64,000 bases of DNA, taken from positions 1-64,000 of the forward strand of contig CAVPJQ010000020.1 of assembly GCA_963705495.1 (NCBI GenBank). Reading direction: 5' to 3'. Both the position numbers and the translations under genes were made by a program. Numbering within the stretch: position 1 is the first letter of the stretch; the number at the start of each line of letters is the position of its first letter. This document shows positions 57,694 to 64,000 of the stretch, in pieces. The notes beneath the pieces are model-generated. The model saw only the letters and a program-made list of their open reading frames with translations. It made no database searches and was not told the DNA's origin. The DNA comes from DATBVX01 sp963705495. GTDB taxonomy: Bacteria; Pseudomonadota; Gammaproteobacteria; Steroidobacterales; Steroidobacteraceae.

Positions 57694-59392
57694 GAGTGTC
57701 GCTGGGACCGATCAGCTGGGCCCCATCGTTGAAGGTGTAGACGACCTTGGTGGCAAGGACGTCGGCGCTCGAGCTCGAAGCATCGAGGCTTCGATCGAGC
57801 ACAATGATATTCGCAGCCTTTCCAGGCTCCAATGAGCCCACCTCCGCCTCACGCTCCAGCATGCGTGCGGCGTTGATCGTGTACGCGGTATACATCTCGC
57901 GCAGTGTCAGTTCTTCGCCTTTGCCAAGCACACCGCGTTGCGGCTCCGCGGGATTGGTCCGCGACATCGCTATCGCGATCGCCTCGAAGGGATTGTAAGT
58001 GGAAACGTCCCAGTCGCTTCCACCCGCGACCCTCGCGCCAGCCGCCCACAGCGTGCGTTCGGGGTACAGTCTCGCCTGGCGTTCGGGACCGATGTAGGGG
58101 AGCACGGCTTCGACGGAGTAGTTGTCCGGCCGTGCCCACTGCAGTTGGAGCGAGGCGGTGACGTCGAGCGCGCGAAACCGGGGAATGTCCGCCGGATCCA
58201 CAAGCTCGAGATGCGCGAAGCTGTACGAGCGCTTGCTGCCCTGCGCACGGGCGGCAGCGAATGCGTCCAAACCGACACGCGCCGCGCGGTCGCCGATCGC
58301 GTGAATGTGGATGCCGAACCCTTCAGCGTCGGCGCGCCGCACGAAGTCAATGAGAGGCCCCGTCTCATAATAGAGTGGGCCGAGGTTCTTGCCGGGTTTG
58401 CCATTCGCCTCGAGATAGGGCTCAAGCACGGCGGCGGTTTGCGACGGAGACTCCATGACGCCGTCCTCAAAGAGCTTGATGACTCCAGCGCGCAGCTGTG
58501 GCTGCGACTCCGCGAGCTTGCGCAAATCCTTGAGGCGTGAGAACTCGTCGTCGCTCGTGACTCCGTTGCTCCCGAGCGCGAACGTGACTCGTGCGGGCAG
58601 CTGGTTCTTGCGGGCGAGGCTGACGTAGGTGTCAACGGTCTCAGCGTCCGTATTGGCTTCCATAAACGTAGTGATCCCCGACGCGGCGAGGTCGTGCAGC
58701 GCCTTCACCAACACGCGCTCGCGTTGCTCCGGAGTGGGTTTGTCAAGGTGGTCCGTGACAAGATCAACGGCTTCGTCGACCAGAAACCCCGTCGGCATGC
58801 CGTTTCGATCGCGACCGATGCGTCCGCCCGCGGGATCTGCCGTCTCGCGCCCGATTCCGACACGATTGAGCGCCATGGTGTTGGCCCAGCCGTTGTGACC
58901 GTCAGCGCCCCACAGCAGGAGTGGCCGGCCCGGGACGATGGCATCGATTGACTTGCGATCAGCCCTGAATCCCGCGCCGTTCAGACCTTGCACGACGACC
59001 CAGCCTGCCCCCGGAGTGCGTTCGGCACACTGGCGAACGAGCGGCACAACTTGAGGCAGAGTGAGTGGCTTGTCGCCCAAAGTGCAGTAGTCGAGCGCGA
59101 GCGCGCCGTCCATGAGGTGAATGTGCGTGTCGATCAGGCCTGGCAGCACCGTGACGCCCTTGACTCGCAGCACCCGCGTGGTCTTGCCGATCCAGCCCTG
59201 CGCACCCGCATCGTCACCGATGTACGCAATCTTGCCGGAGCGAACCGCCAGCGCGGATGCATCGGGCTGCGCAGAATTCATGGTGACAACGGCTGCATCG
59301 AGGATGACGAGGTCAGCGACCTCCGCCTGAGGTTTGCGCGCGCAGGCTGATACGAGAAGCACAGCCACCAGCATGCAGATCCTGACGATCAT
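57662..59392 (-). CDS. Exported amidohydrolase family protein (YtcJ-like)
   Basis: Start at ATG 59392 gives MIVRICMLVAVLLVSACARK, a lipoprotein-type signal peptide (Cys after VSA). Metal-site motifs are PGLIDTHIHLMDGA (the HxH), AIGDRAARVGLDAF, and GSDWDVSTYNPFEAIAIAM near the end (Asp). The product hydrolyses an amide, ester or ring in the periplasm. It heads or follows the aminotransferase on the same strand, with about 30 bases of overlap. Ligand unknown. Intact, about 576 residues. Confidence 0.87.
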   Translation of the reverse strand: MIVRICMLVAVLLVSACARKPQAEVADLVILDAAVVTMNSAQPDASALAVRSGKIAYIGDDAGAQGWIGKTTRVLRVKGVTVLPGLIDTHIHLMDGALALDYCTLGDKPLTLPQVVPLVRQCAERTPGAGWVVVQGLNGAGFRADRKSIDAIVPGRPLLLWGADGHNGWANTMALNRVGIGRETADPAGGRIGRDRNGMPTGFLVDEAVDLVTDHLDKPTPEQRERVLVKALHDLAASGITTFMEANTDAETVDTYVSLARKNQLPARVTFALGSNGVTSDDEFSRLKDLRKLAESQPQLRAGVIKLFEDGVMESPSQTAAVLEPYLEANGKPGKNLGPLYYETGPLIDFVRRADAEGFGIHIHAIGDRAARVGLDAFAAARAQGSKRSYSFAHLELVDPADIPRFRALDVTASLQLQWARPDNYSVEAVLPYIGPERQARLYPERTLWAAGARVAGGSDWDVSTYNPFEAIAIAMSRTNPAEPQRGVLGKGEELTLREMYTAYTINAARMLEREAEVGSLEPGKAANIIVLDRSLDASSSSADVLATKVVYTFNDGAQLIGPSDTHEQANDNSDH

Positions 59393-59438
59393 TGTTCGCT
59401 CTCTCCGCAGGAAATCCGGGCTACTAGTCTTCGTCACG

Positions 59439-60428
59439 CTATCGGGTGACGTCTATCACGATACGGCCGCGGACGCCGCCGCTGAGGATGAGATCGGCCA
59501 GCTGAGGAAGTTTCGACATGGGCTCTTCAGTGGTGATGTTCGCAAGGCGCTCTGGCTCGAGATCTCTTGCGAGGCGCGCCCAGGCCGCTTGACGGGCGGT
59601 TTGCGGAGCCATCACCGAATCCACGCCCAACAATGCGATGCCGCGCAGGATATGCGGTAGCACGGTGGCTTTCGGCATGCTGGCGCCGCCGGCGAGGCCG
59701 CAGGCGGCTACCGCGCCGCCATACAGCGTCTGTGCCAGAACATTGACGAGGGCGAGTCCGCCGACTGTATCGATACCCGCGCCCCAGCGCTCCTTCTGCA
59801 GCGGGCCGCCCTCGGCCAGCAATTCTTCCCTACTGACGAAGGCTGTGGCACCGAGCTTCGTCAGGTAGTCGTGCGTCGTGGGACGCCCAGTCGAGGCCGT
59901 GACCGAATAGCCGCGCGCCGACGCGAGGGCAACTGCAATCGAACCGACGCCGCCTGCCGCGCCCGTCACCAGCACGGGCCCGTTGCGGACGCCCCAACGT
60001 TCGATCGCATCAACGCACAAAGCAGCCGTGTATCCAGCGGTCCCGATGGCCATCGCTTGCTTGGTCGAAAAGCAATCCGGAATCCGAACGAGCCACTCCC
60101 CCTTGACTCGTTGATAGCGCGTGTAGCCACCGGATTGCGTTTCGGACAGACCCCAGCCGTTGACTGCTACTCGCTCACCCGGCTTGAACTCCGGGTTCCG
60201 GCTCTCGACTACCCTACCCGCCAGATCGATGCCTGCGATCAGTGGCGGTTTACGCACGATCTTCTGCTTGCCGGAGATCGCGAGTCCGTCCTTATAGTTC
60301 AGGGTCGAAAACTCGACTTCGACCAGAACATCGTGTGCGGGAAGGTCATCAAGAGTGAGTGATTTGAAGGTGGCCTTGGGCTTGCCGTCAATTTCTTCGA
60401 TGACAAGGGCCTGAAAGGTTTCAGCCAT
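59439..60428 (-). CDS. acuI: YhdH/AcuI-type NADPH-dependent acrylyl-CoA reductase / quinone oxidoreductase
   Basis: A zinc-independent MDR reductase of about 329 residues; start MAETFQALVIEE at 60428, with a GGAG site. Motifs: FSTLNYKDGLAISGKQ, AGIDLAGRVVESRN, VNGWGLSETQSGGYTRYQRV, the dinucleotide site TGAAGGVGSIAVALASARGY and TASTGRPTTHDYLTKLGA. AcuI reduces acrylyl-CoA to propionyl-CoA, for example in DMSP or 3-hydroxypropionate use; other YhdH proteins are general enoyl reductases. It is near CoA-pathway genes, but a specific link is not shown. Confidence 0.85.
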   Translation of the reverse strand: MAETFQALVIEEIDGKPKATFKSLTLDDLPAHDVLVEVEFSTLNYKDGLAISGKQKIVRKPPLIAGIDLAGRVVESRNPEFKPGERVAVNGWGLSETQSGGYTRYQRVKGEWLVRIPDCFSTKQAMAIGTAGYTAALCVDAIERWGVRNGPVLVTGAAGGVGSIAVALASARGYSVTASTGRPTTHDYLTKLGATAFVSREELLAEGGPLQKERWGAGIDTVGGLALVNVLAQTLYGGAVAACGLAGGASMPKATVLPHILRGIALLGVDSVMAPQTARQAAWARLARDLEPERLANITTEEPMSKLPQLADLILSGGVRGRIVIDVTR

Positions 60429-60521
60429 TGGCTGCTCCATTTGCGCAGTGAGGAGGCCGCGTTCTCAGTTCGAATACCGCTCGGCCCTCGTAAGGATACA
60501 ACAGGCTCCGCGAGCGCGGAT

Positions 60522-61274
60522 TCAGTGCAGGGGGCGGGTGTACGTGAGCATCAAGCCACCATTCACTGGCACAACCATGAATGCCGAGCGGGGCGCGCGT
60601 GCCTCACCGCGGTGCATCGTGAAATGCGCGGTTGCAATTCCCAATGCAGCCCCGGCAACGGTGTCTGACAACCAGTGGACGTTGTCATGGATTCGAGCGT
60701 AGGCAGTGGCGCTCGCAAGGCCGTACCCGAGCGCTCGTCGCAGCCAGCGGTACTCGTCACCGCCGGATTCGGCGAGCACCGTGCCGATGGCAAAGGTCGC
60801 ACTGACGTGCAGGGATGGAAATGAGTCACCGCCCTGGAACCATTCATCGACCTGGGTGGTCTCGTTGGGCCTCTTGCGCCCCGACGCGAATTTTAGAAGC
60901 GTGGTGCTGATGGCACTGAATCCGGCCGCTTCCAGCATCTCCCGCCCCTCTTCATAACCATCCCGATCGTCAAAGAGTGCGGCAAAGGCCCACGTGCCGA
61001 CGACCATTGCTGCCGCGGGAGCGGCATCGCGCAGGCTGTTAGGGTCGCTCCCATCGAGCGTCGCATTCGAACCGCTCGCAAAGTGTGCCCGCACATTGTC
61101 GTCATATTCGTGCGCCACGCCGATGGCCACTATCGTTTCGCCAAAGTACAGCCAATCATTCTTGTCCCATCGAGCGGGCGCTGTGAAATACAGCTTGGTG
61201 TCCTCCAGCAGCGCGTGGCCATTCAATGGCCTGGCAGCACACTGCTGAGACAGCCAGAAACTGGCAATCAGCAA
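60522..61274 (-). CDS. PAP2-family membrane phosphatase
   Basis: A 250-residue protein with the three PAP2 phosphatase motifs: KFASGRKRPNE, DSFPSLHVSATFAIG (catalytic His) and ARIHDNVHWLSDTVAGAALG. The N-terminus (MLIASFWLSQQCAARP) looks like a signal or membrane segment and begins with an unusual start (TTG); the frame continues a little upstream, so the start is uncertain. It dephosphorylates lipid or polyprenyl phosphates on the outer face of the membrane. A diacylglycerol kinase lies in divergent orientation. Confidence 0.82.
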   Translation of the reverse strand: MLIASFWLSQQCAARPLNGHALLEDTKLYFTAPARWDKNDWLYFGETIVAIGVAHEYDDNVRAHFASGSNATLDGSDPNSLRDAAPAAAMVVGTWAFAALFDDRDGYEEGREMLEAAGFSAISTTLLKFASGRKRPNETTQVDEWFQGGDSFPSLHVSATFAIGTVLAESGGDEYRWLRRALGYGLASATAYARIHDNVHWLSDTVAGAALGIATAHFTMHRGEARAPRSAFMVVPVNGGLMLTYTRPLH

Positions 61275-61402
61275 TGCGTATGTGAGAGGGAGGGGTATGC
61301 GCGACGGCAGAATACTTTTGCCTAGAGTCTAGCCGGTGGTAACGTTGTTTCGGGAGAGAGCGTTTTTCGCTCACGAGTTCCATCGACCATCGGGGATTAG
61401 AC

Positions 61403-61774
61403 GTGCGAGCCTCCAAAAATCAATCGCTCATCGCACGAATTCGGTTCGCATGCTCAGGATTCGCACAGGGCCTGCGTGCTGAGCAGAGCCTGCGCTTGCA
61501 CGTATTGGCATTCGCGTTGGTGTTGGTCGCGCTGAGCGTATTTCGCCCCGAACCCGCATGGTGGGCGCTCGTCATTCTTGCAAGCGCGGGAGTCATTTCC
61601 GCTGAACTATTCAACACCGCGATAGAGCGTCTTGCGGACCGTCTGCATCCGGAGGCCCATCCCGCCATCGGCATGGTCAAGGACTGCGCCGCCGCTGCGG
61701 TTCTGATCGCCGCACTGGCGGCGCTGGCAGTTGCGGCGGCTCTCCTCGTACACCTGATCGCACGTGGTCAATGA
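61403..61774 (+). CDS. dgkA: Diacylglycerol kinase
   Basis: A 123-residue membrane kinase, normal for the bacterial DgkA family. Signature: SAELFNTAIERLADRLHPEA, then GMVKDCAAAAVLIAA, with three predicted helices. It phosphorylates diacylglycerol to phosphatidic acid in the inner membrane. The divergent PAP2 phosphatase catalyses the opposite chemistry. Start GTG 61403. Intact. Confidence 0.92.
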   Translation: MRASKNQSLIARIRFACSGFAQGLRAEQSLRLHVLAFALVLVALSVFRPEPAWWALVILASAGVISAELFNTAIERLADRLHPEAHPAIGMVKDCAAAAVLIAALAALAVAAALLVHLIARGQ

Positions 61775-61830
61775 CGTGCAAATCCGATTGCCGTACTCGT
61801 CCGGCAACACTTCAACTGGGAGGCAAGCAA

Positions 61831-62787
61831 ATGGAACCGAATCCCCACATCCTGAAGCATCACCACATCACTCTGAATGTCGGCACCGCTCAGGACGATT
61901 ACGACTTTCACACCAAAGTGCTCGGATTGAAGAGCGTGAAGAAGACGGCGCTCTATGACGGAGACGAGCCGATCTATCACCTCTACTATGGCAATGATCT
62001 CGGCGACGAAAGTACCCTGATCACCTGCTTTCCGATGCGTCAGTCCGGTCGCAAGGCGCGCCCCGGTACGGGCCAGATCAAGACGCTTGCCCTGTCCGTA
62101 CCGCGATCGTCGCTCAAGTTTTGGCAAGAGCACCTCAAAAAGCACGGCATCAACACACTCGATGACGAGCGATTTGGCGAGCGGATGCTTCGATTCAAGC
62201 ACCCCTGCGGAATCGAATATGCCTTTGTCGGCATCGACGATGACAGTCGAAAGCCCTACTCGAACGGCGTAGTTCCCTCGGAGTGTGGCATTCGGGGCAC
62301 GCACGGCATCACGGTGTCGGTGCGTGACTCGGAAAACTCCGAAGAATTCATTCAGGACGGTTGGAGCGGTAAAAATCGACGCATCGATGGCACAACGATT
62401 CGCTATGAAGTCGGAACAGGCGGCACGGGCACGATCGTTGATTTCCTGAAGGAGCCGACTGTTCCCCAGGGTTCGTGGGCCTATGGCGAGGGTACGGTTC
62501 ATCACTGCGCCTTCAAAGTCGCAACGCTCGACATCCAGAGCAACGTCAAGTTTCGACTGGAAGGCCTGGGATACACCGATACATCGGATCGGAAGGATCG
62601 TGGATACTTCGACTCGATCTACGTACGCACGCCCGCTGGCGCGCTGTTCGAAGCTTGCGTCTCCAAGGCCGAGGGATTTCTTGTCGACGAGTGCTACGAG
62701 GATCTCGGCAAGAGCCTGCAGATTCCGCCCCCGTTCCGCGACCGCGAGAAAAGTATTGCTTCGTACCTTGAGCCGCTCAAGTACTAG
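61831..62787 (+). CDS. VOC-family ring-cleaving dioxygenase / glyoxalase
   Basis: A 318-residue protein starting MEPNPHILKHHHITLNVGTA at 61831, with a GGGAGG site; an upstream start at 61771 would be less likely. Two vicinal-oxygen-chelate modules are visible: HHHITLNV, then GTHGITVSV and GTVHHCAFKV with FEACVSKAEGF (His/Glu metal ligands). It resembles MhqO/MhqA/LinE-type ring-cleavage dioxygenases for hydroquinones and also broad glyoxalase-like proteins. It lies 57 bases after dgkA and 18 bases before the CDF gene, so a shared transcript is possible. Confidence 0.83.
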   Translation: MEPNPHILKHHHITLNVGTAQDDYDFHTKVLGLKSVKKTALYDGDEPIYHLYYGNDLGDESTLITCFPMRQSGRKARPGTGQIKTLALSVPRSSLKFWQEHLKKHGINTLDDERFGERMLRFKHPCGIEYAFVGIDDDSRKPYSNGVVPSECGIRGTHGITVSVRDSENSEEFIQDGWSGKNRRIDGTTIRYEVGTGGTGTIVDFLKEPTVPQGSWAYGEGTVHHCAFKVATLDIQSNVKFRLEGLGYTDTSDRKDRGYFDSIYVRTPAGALFEACVSKAEGFLVDECYEDLGKSLQIPPPFRDREKSIASYLEPLKY

Positions 62788-62804
62788 GGCAGTAACCTCA
62801 TCGA

Positions 62805-63704
62805 ATGCACGCGAGCGCAGAACAAGGCACCCTCAAGTTTTCAATCGCTTTGACGGTATTGCTGGGCGTGCTCGGTGTCGCAAGCGGACTCGTAACTAGC
62901 TCGCAAGCCATCATCTTCGATGGCATGTACAGCTTCGTCGACGTTGTGCCAACGGTCGTGTCGCTGCTCGTGGTGAAACTGATCGCTCGAGGAACAAGTC
63001 AGCGCTTCCAGTTTGGATACTGGCATCTTGAACCCCTGGTGGCCGTGCTCCGCGACAGCATTCTGGTGGTGGCCTGCATCTACGCCGCGATCGATGCTGT
63101 GAAGACGCTGACCAGCGGCGGTCACGATGTGGAGTATGGGCGAGCCGCGTTGTGGGCGGGCATTCTCTGCGTCATCGGTTTTGCGATGACGCTGTTTCTG
63201 AGCCGGCGCGCCAAGGCACTTCAGTCCCCGATGCTCAAACTCGATGCACGGAGCTGGGTGGTGAGCGCATTCCTCAGCCTGGCGCTCTTGATCGGCTTTG
63301 CCATAGCCACGGCGCTTGCAGATACGCCATTGCAAGGCTGGATCCCGTACCTGGATGCAATTGCGCTCCTCAGCATGGCGCTCATCATGTTGCCCATGCC
63401 GCTGATTGGTTTGTGGCGCTCAATGAGCGACGTACTCCAGGTGGCCCCGGATGAGCTCGACACCCAAGTTCACGCCGTCATGGCCAGTGTCGTGAAGGAA
63501 CGCCAATTTCTCGACTATTCGAGCTACATCGCGAAGGCGGGTCGCGGGAGATTCGTCGAGATTCACGTACTGGTATCTCCGGAATCTCGAATCGATACCG
63601 CAACGGCAGATGCGATCCGGCGCGACGTTTCAGATCGCCTCGGTGCCGCCACGCCGACCTTTTGGCTCACGATCGATTTCACCGCCGACCGAAGATGGCT
63701 GTGA
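62805..63704 (+). CDS. Cation diffusion facilitator family transporter, altered metal site
   Basis: A 299-residue protein with six helices and a C-terminal CDF-type cytoplasmic domain (HVLVSPESRIDTATADAI). In helix 2 the usual Asp/His pair region reads IIFDGMYSFVDVV: Tyr stands where most CDFs have His. Helix 5 reads LKLDARSWVVSAFLSL, lacking the usual His and Asp. The classic four-residue zinc site is therefore changed, so substrate or mechanism may differ. Starts ATG 62805. It is the last complete gene in the window. Confidence 0.85.
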   Translation: MHASAEQGTLKFSIALTVLLGVLGVASGLVTSSQAIIFDGMYSFVDVVPTVVSLLVVKLIARGTSQRFQFGYWHLEPLVAVLRDSILVVACIYAAIDAVKTLTSGGHDVEYGRAALWAGILCVIGFAMTLFLSRRAKALQSPMLKLDARSWVVSAFLSLALLIGFAIATALADTPLQGWIPYLDAIALLSMALIMLPMPLIGLWRSMSDVLQVAPDELDTQVHAVMASVVKERQFLDYSSYIAKAGRGRFVEIHVLVSPESRIDTATADAIRRDVSDRLGAATPTFWLTIDFTADRRWL

Positions 63705-63841
63705 GGCTGTATGTTCGGGGTGAGGCGAATTCGCGAGTCAATGCAGACCCATGGCGGATCTTGGTTTGGCCCTAAAGTCTTGATCTTGAAGGGCAGGTGG
63801 CTGTCTGCTTTCAGCCCCTACTGAGCCCGCACGCCCGACAC

Positions 63842-64000
63842 TCACGCGATCTCTGGCGGCAGGTAGCGCAGGCGCTCGATGCGATCGGGGGACGCTTGCC
63901 GGGCGATTCCGGCTCGCCGGCCCGCATTTGCCCTTTGACGGCGGCGATGCGGGGAGCTGGAACTCGATCGACTGACTGCCCCGCAGAAAAGGGTCCTGAG
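63842..64000 (-). CDS. Possible C-terminal end of a partial gene
   Basis: The minus strand is open from the window edge to TGA 63842 (about 52 codons). The text near the end, ASPDRIERLRYLPPEIA, is protein-like. The adjacent 63705-63841 holds nothing I can identify. More than one frame is open, so this is a weak call and could be chance in GC-rich DNA. No family is recognised. Confidence 0.25.
   Translation of the reverse strand, partial: LRTLFCGAVSRSSSSSPHRRRQRANAGRRAGIARQASPDRIERLRYLPPEIA

Noticed and set aside
1..64000. CRISPR arrays, tRNA or rRNA genes, intact IS elements
   Set aside because: None seen on reading: no regular spaced repeats, no cloverleaf-like segments recognised and no transposase frame. 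A dedicated search could still find a tRNA I missed.

Overview
This 64 kb window is GC-rich and gene-dense and comes from a Gram-negative bacterium. Two TonB-dependent receptors, a porin-like barrel, an UrcA-family protein, a CadC-type regulator with TPR repeats, a TPR-sulfotransferase and many oxidative catabolic genes point to a proteobacterium, probably a gammaproteobacterium of the Steroidobacter/Woeseia/Nevskia kind. The placement is an inference from gene content only. I saw no rRNA, tRNA, CRISPR array or intact insertion sequence.

Layout. 0-13 kb: an MFS transporter tail; a minus-strand trio of sensor cyclase, cupredoxin-like protein and porin; two small membrane or secreted proteins; an aldose 1-epimerase; a cytochrome b561 plus Tat-exported molybdoenzyme pair; a TonB receptor; urcA; and a membrane-bound winged-helix/TPR regulator. 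13-17 kb: a damaged kdp locus in which kdpA runs in frame into the second half of kdpC with kdpB missing, bordered by decayed gene copies, then a lipase-like hydrolase. 17-27 kb: a putative aromatic/2-oxo-acid block with a vanillyl-alcohol-oxidase-type flavoprotein, an alpha/beta hydrolase, a TfdB/MhpA-type monooxygenase, a YciI protein and two convergent sets of thiamine-dependent dehydrogenase genes that share one E2. 27-29 kb: three small exported proteins. 29-60 kb: a long catabolic region: two Rieske oxygenases (one fused to a TetR/BetI-type regulator), a glutamine-synthetase-like ligase, enoyl-CoA hydratase, aldehyde dehydrogenase, ADP-forming acyl-CoA synthetase, a GcvT-like protein, two phytoene-desaturase-like flavoproteins, two class III aminotransferases, a TetR regulator, an acyl-CoA dehydrogenase, a complete PotDABC transporter, a TonB receptor, a propeller-like protein, an Asp/Asn hydroxylase, a TPR-sulfotransferase, an amidohydrolase and an AcuI-type reductase. 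60-64 kb: PAP2 phosphatase, diacylglycerol kinase, an extradiol-type dioxygenase and a divergent CDF transporter.

The 29-60 kb genes can be read as one programme: import of a polyamine or methylated amine, oxidative N-dealkylation or deamination, transfer of one-carbon units, and CoA-dependent oxidation of the carbon skeleton. The substrate is not known.

Many genes are interrupted by single-base frameshifts, and nearly all of those I resolved are +1 insertions, often in runs of two or three identical bases. This looks more like sequencing or assembly error than mass gene decay. For such genes I give the full span and the approximate shift positions.
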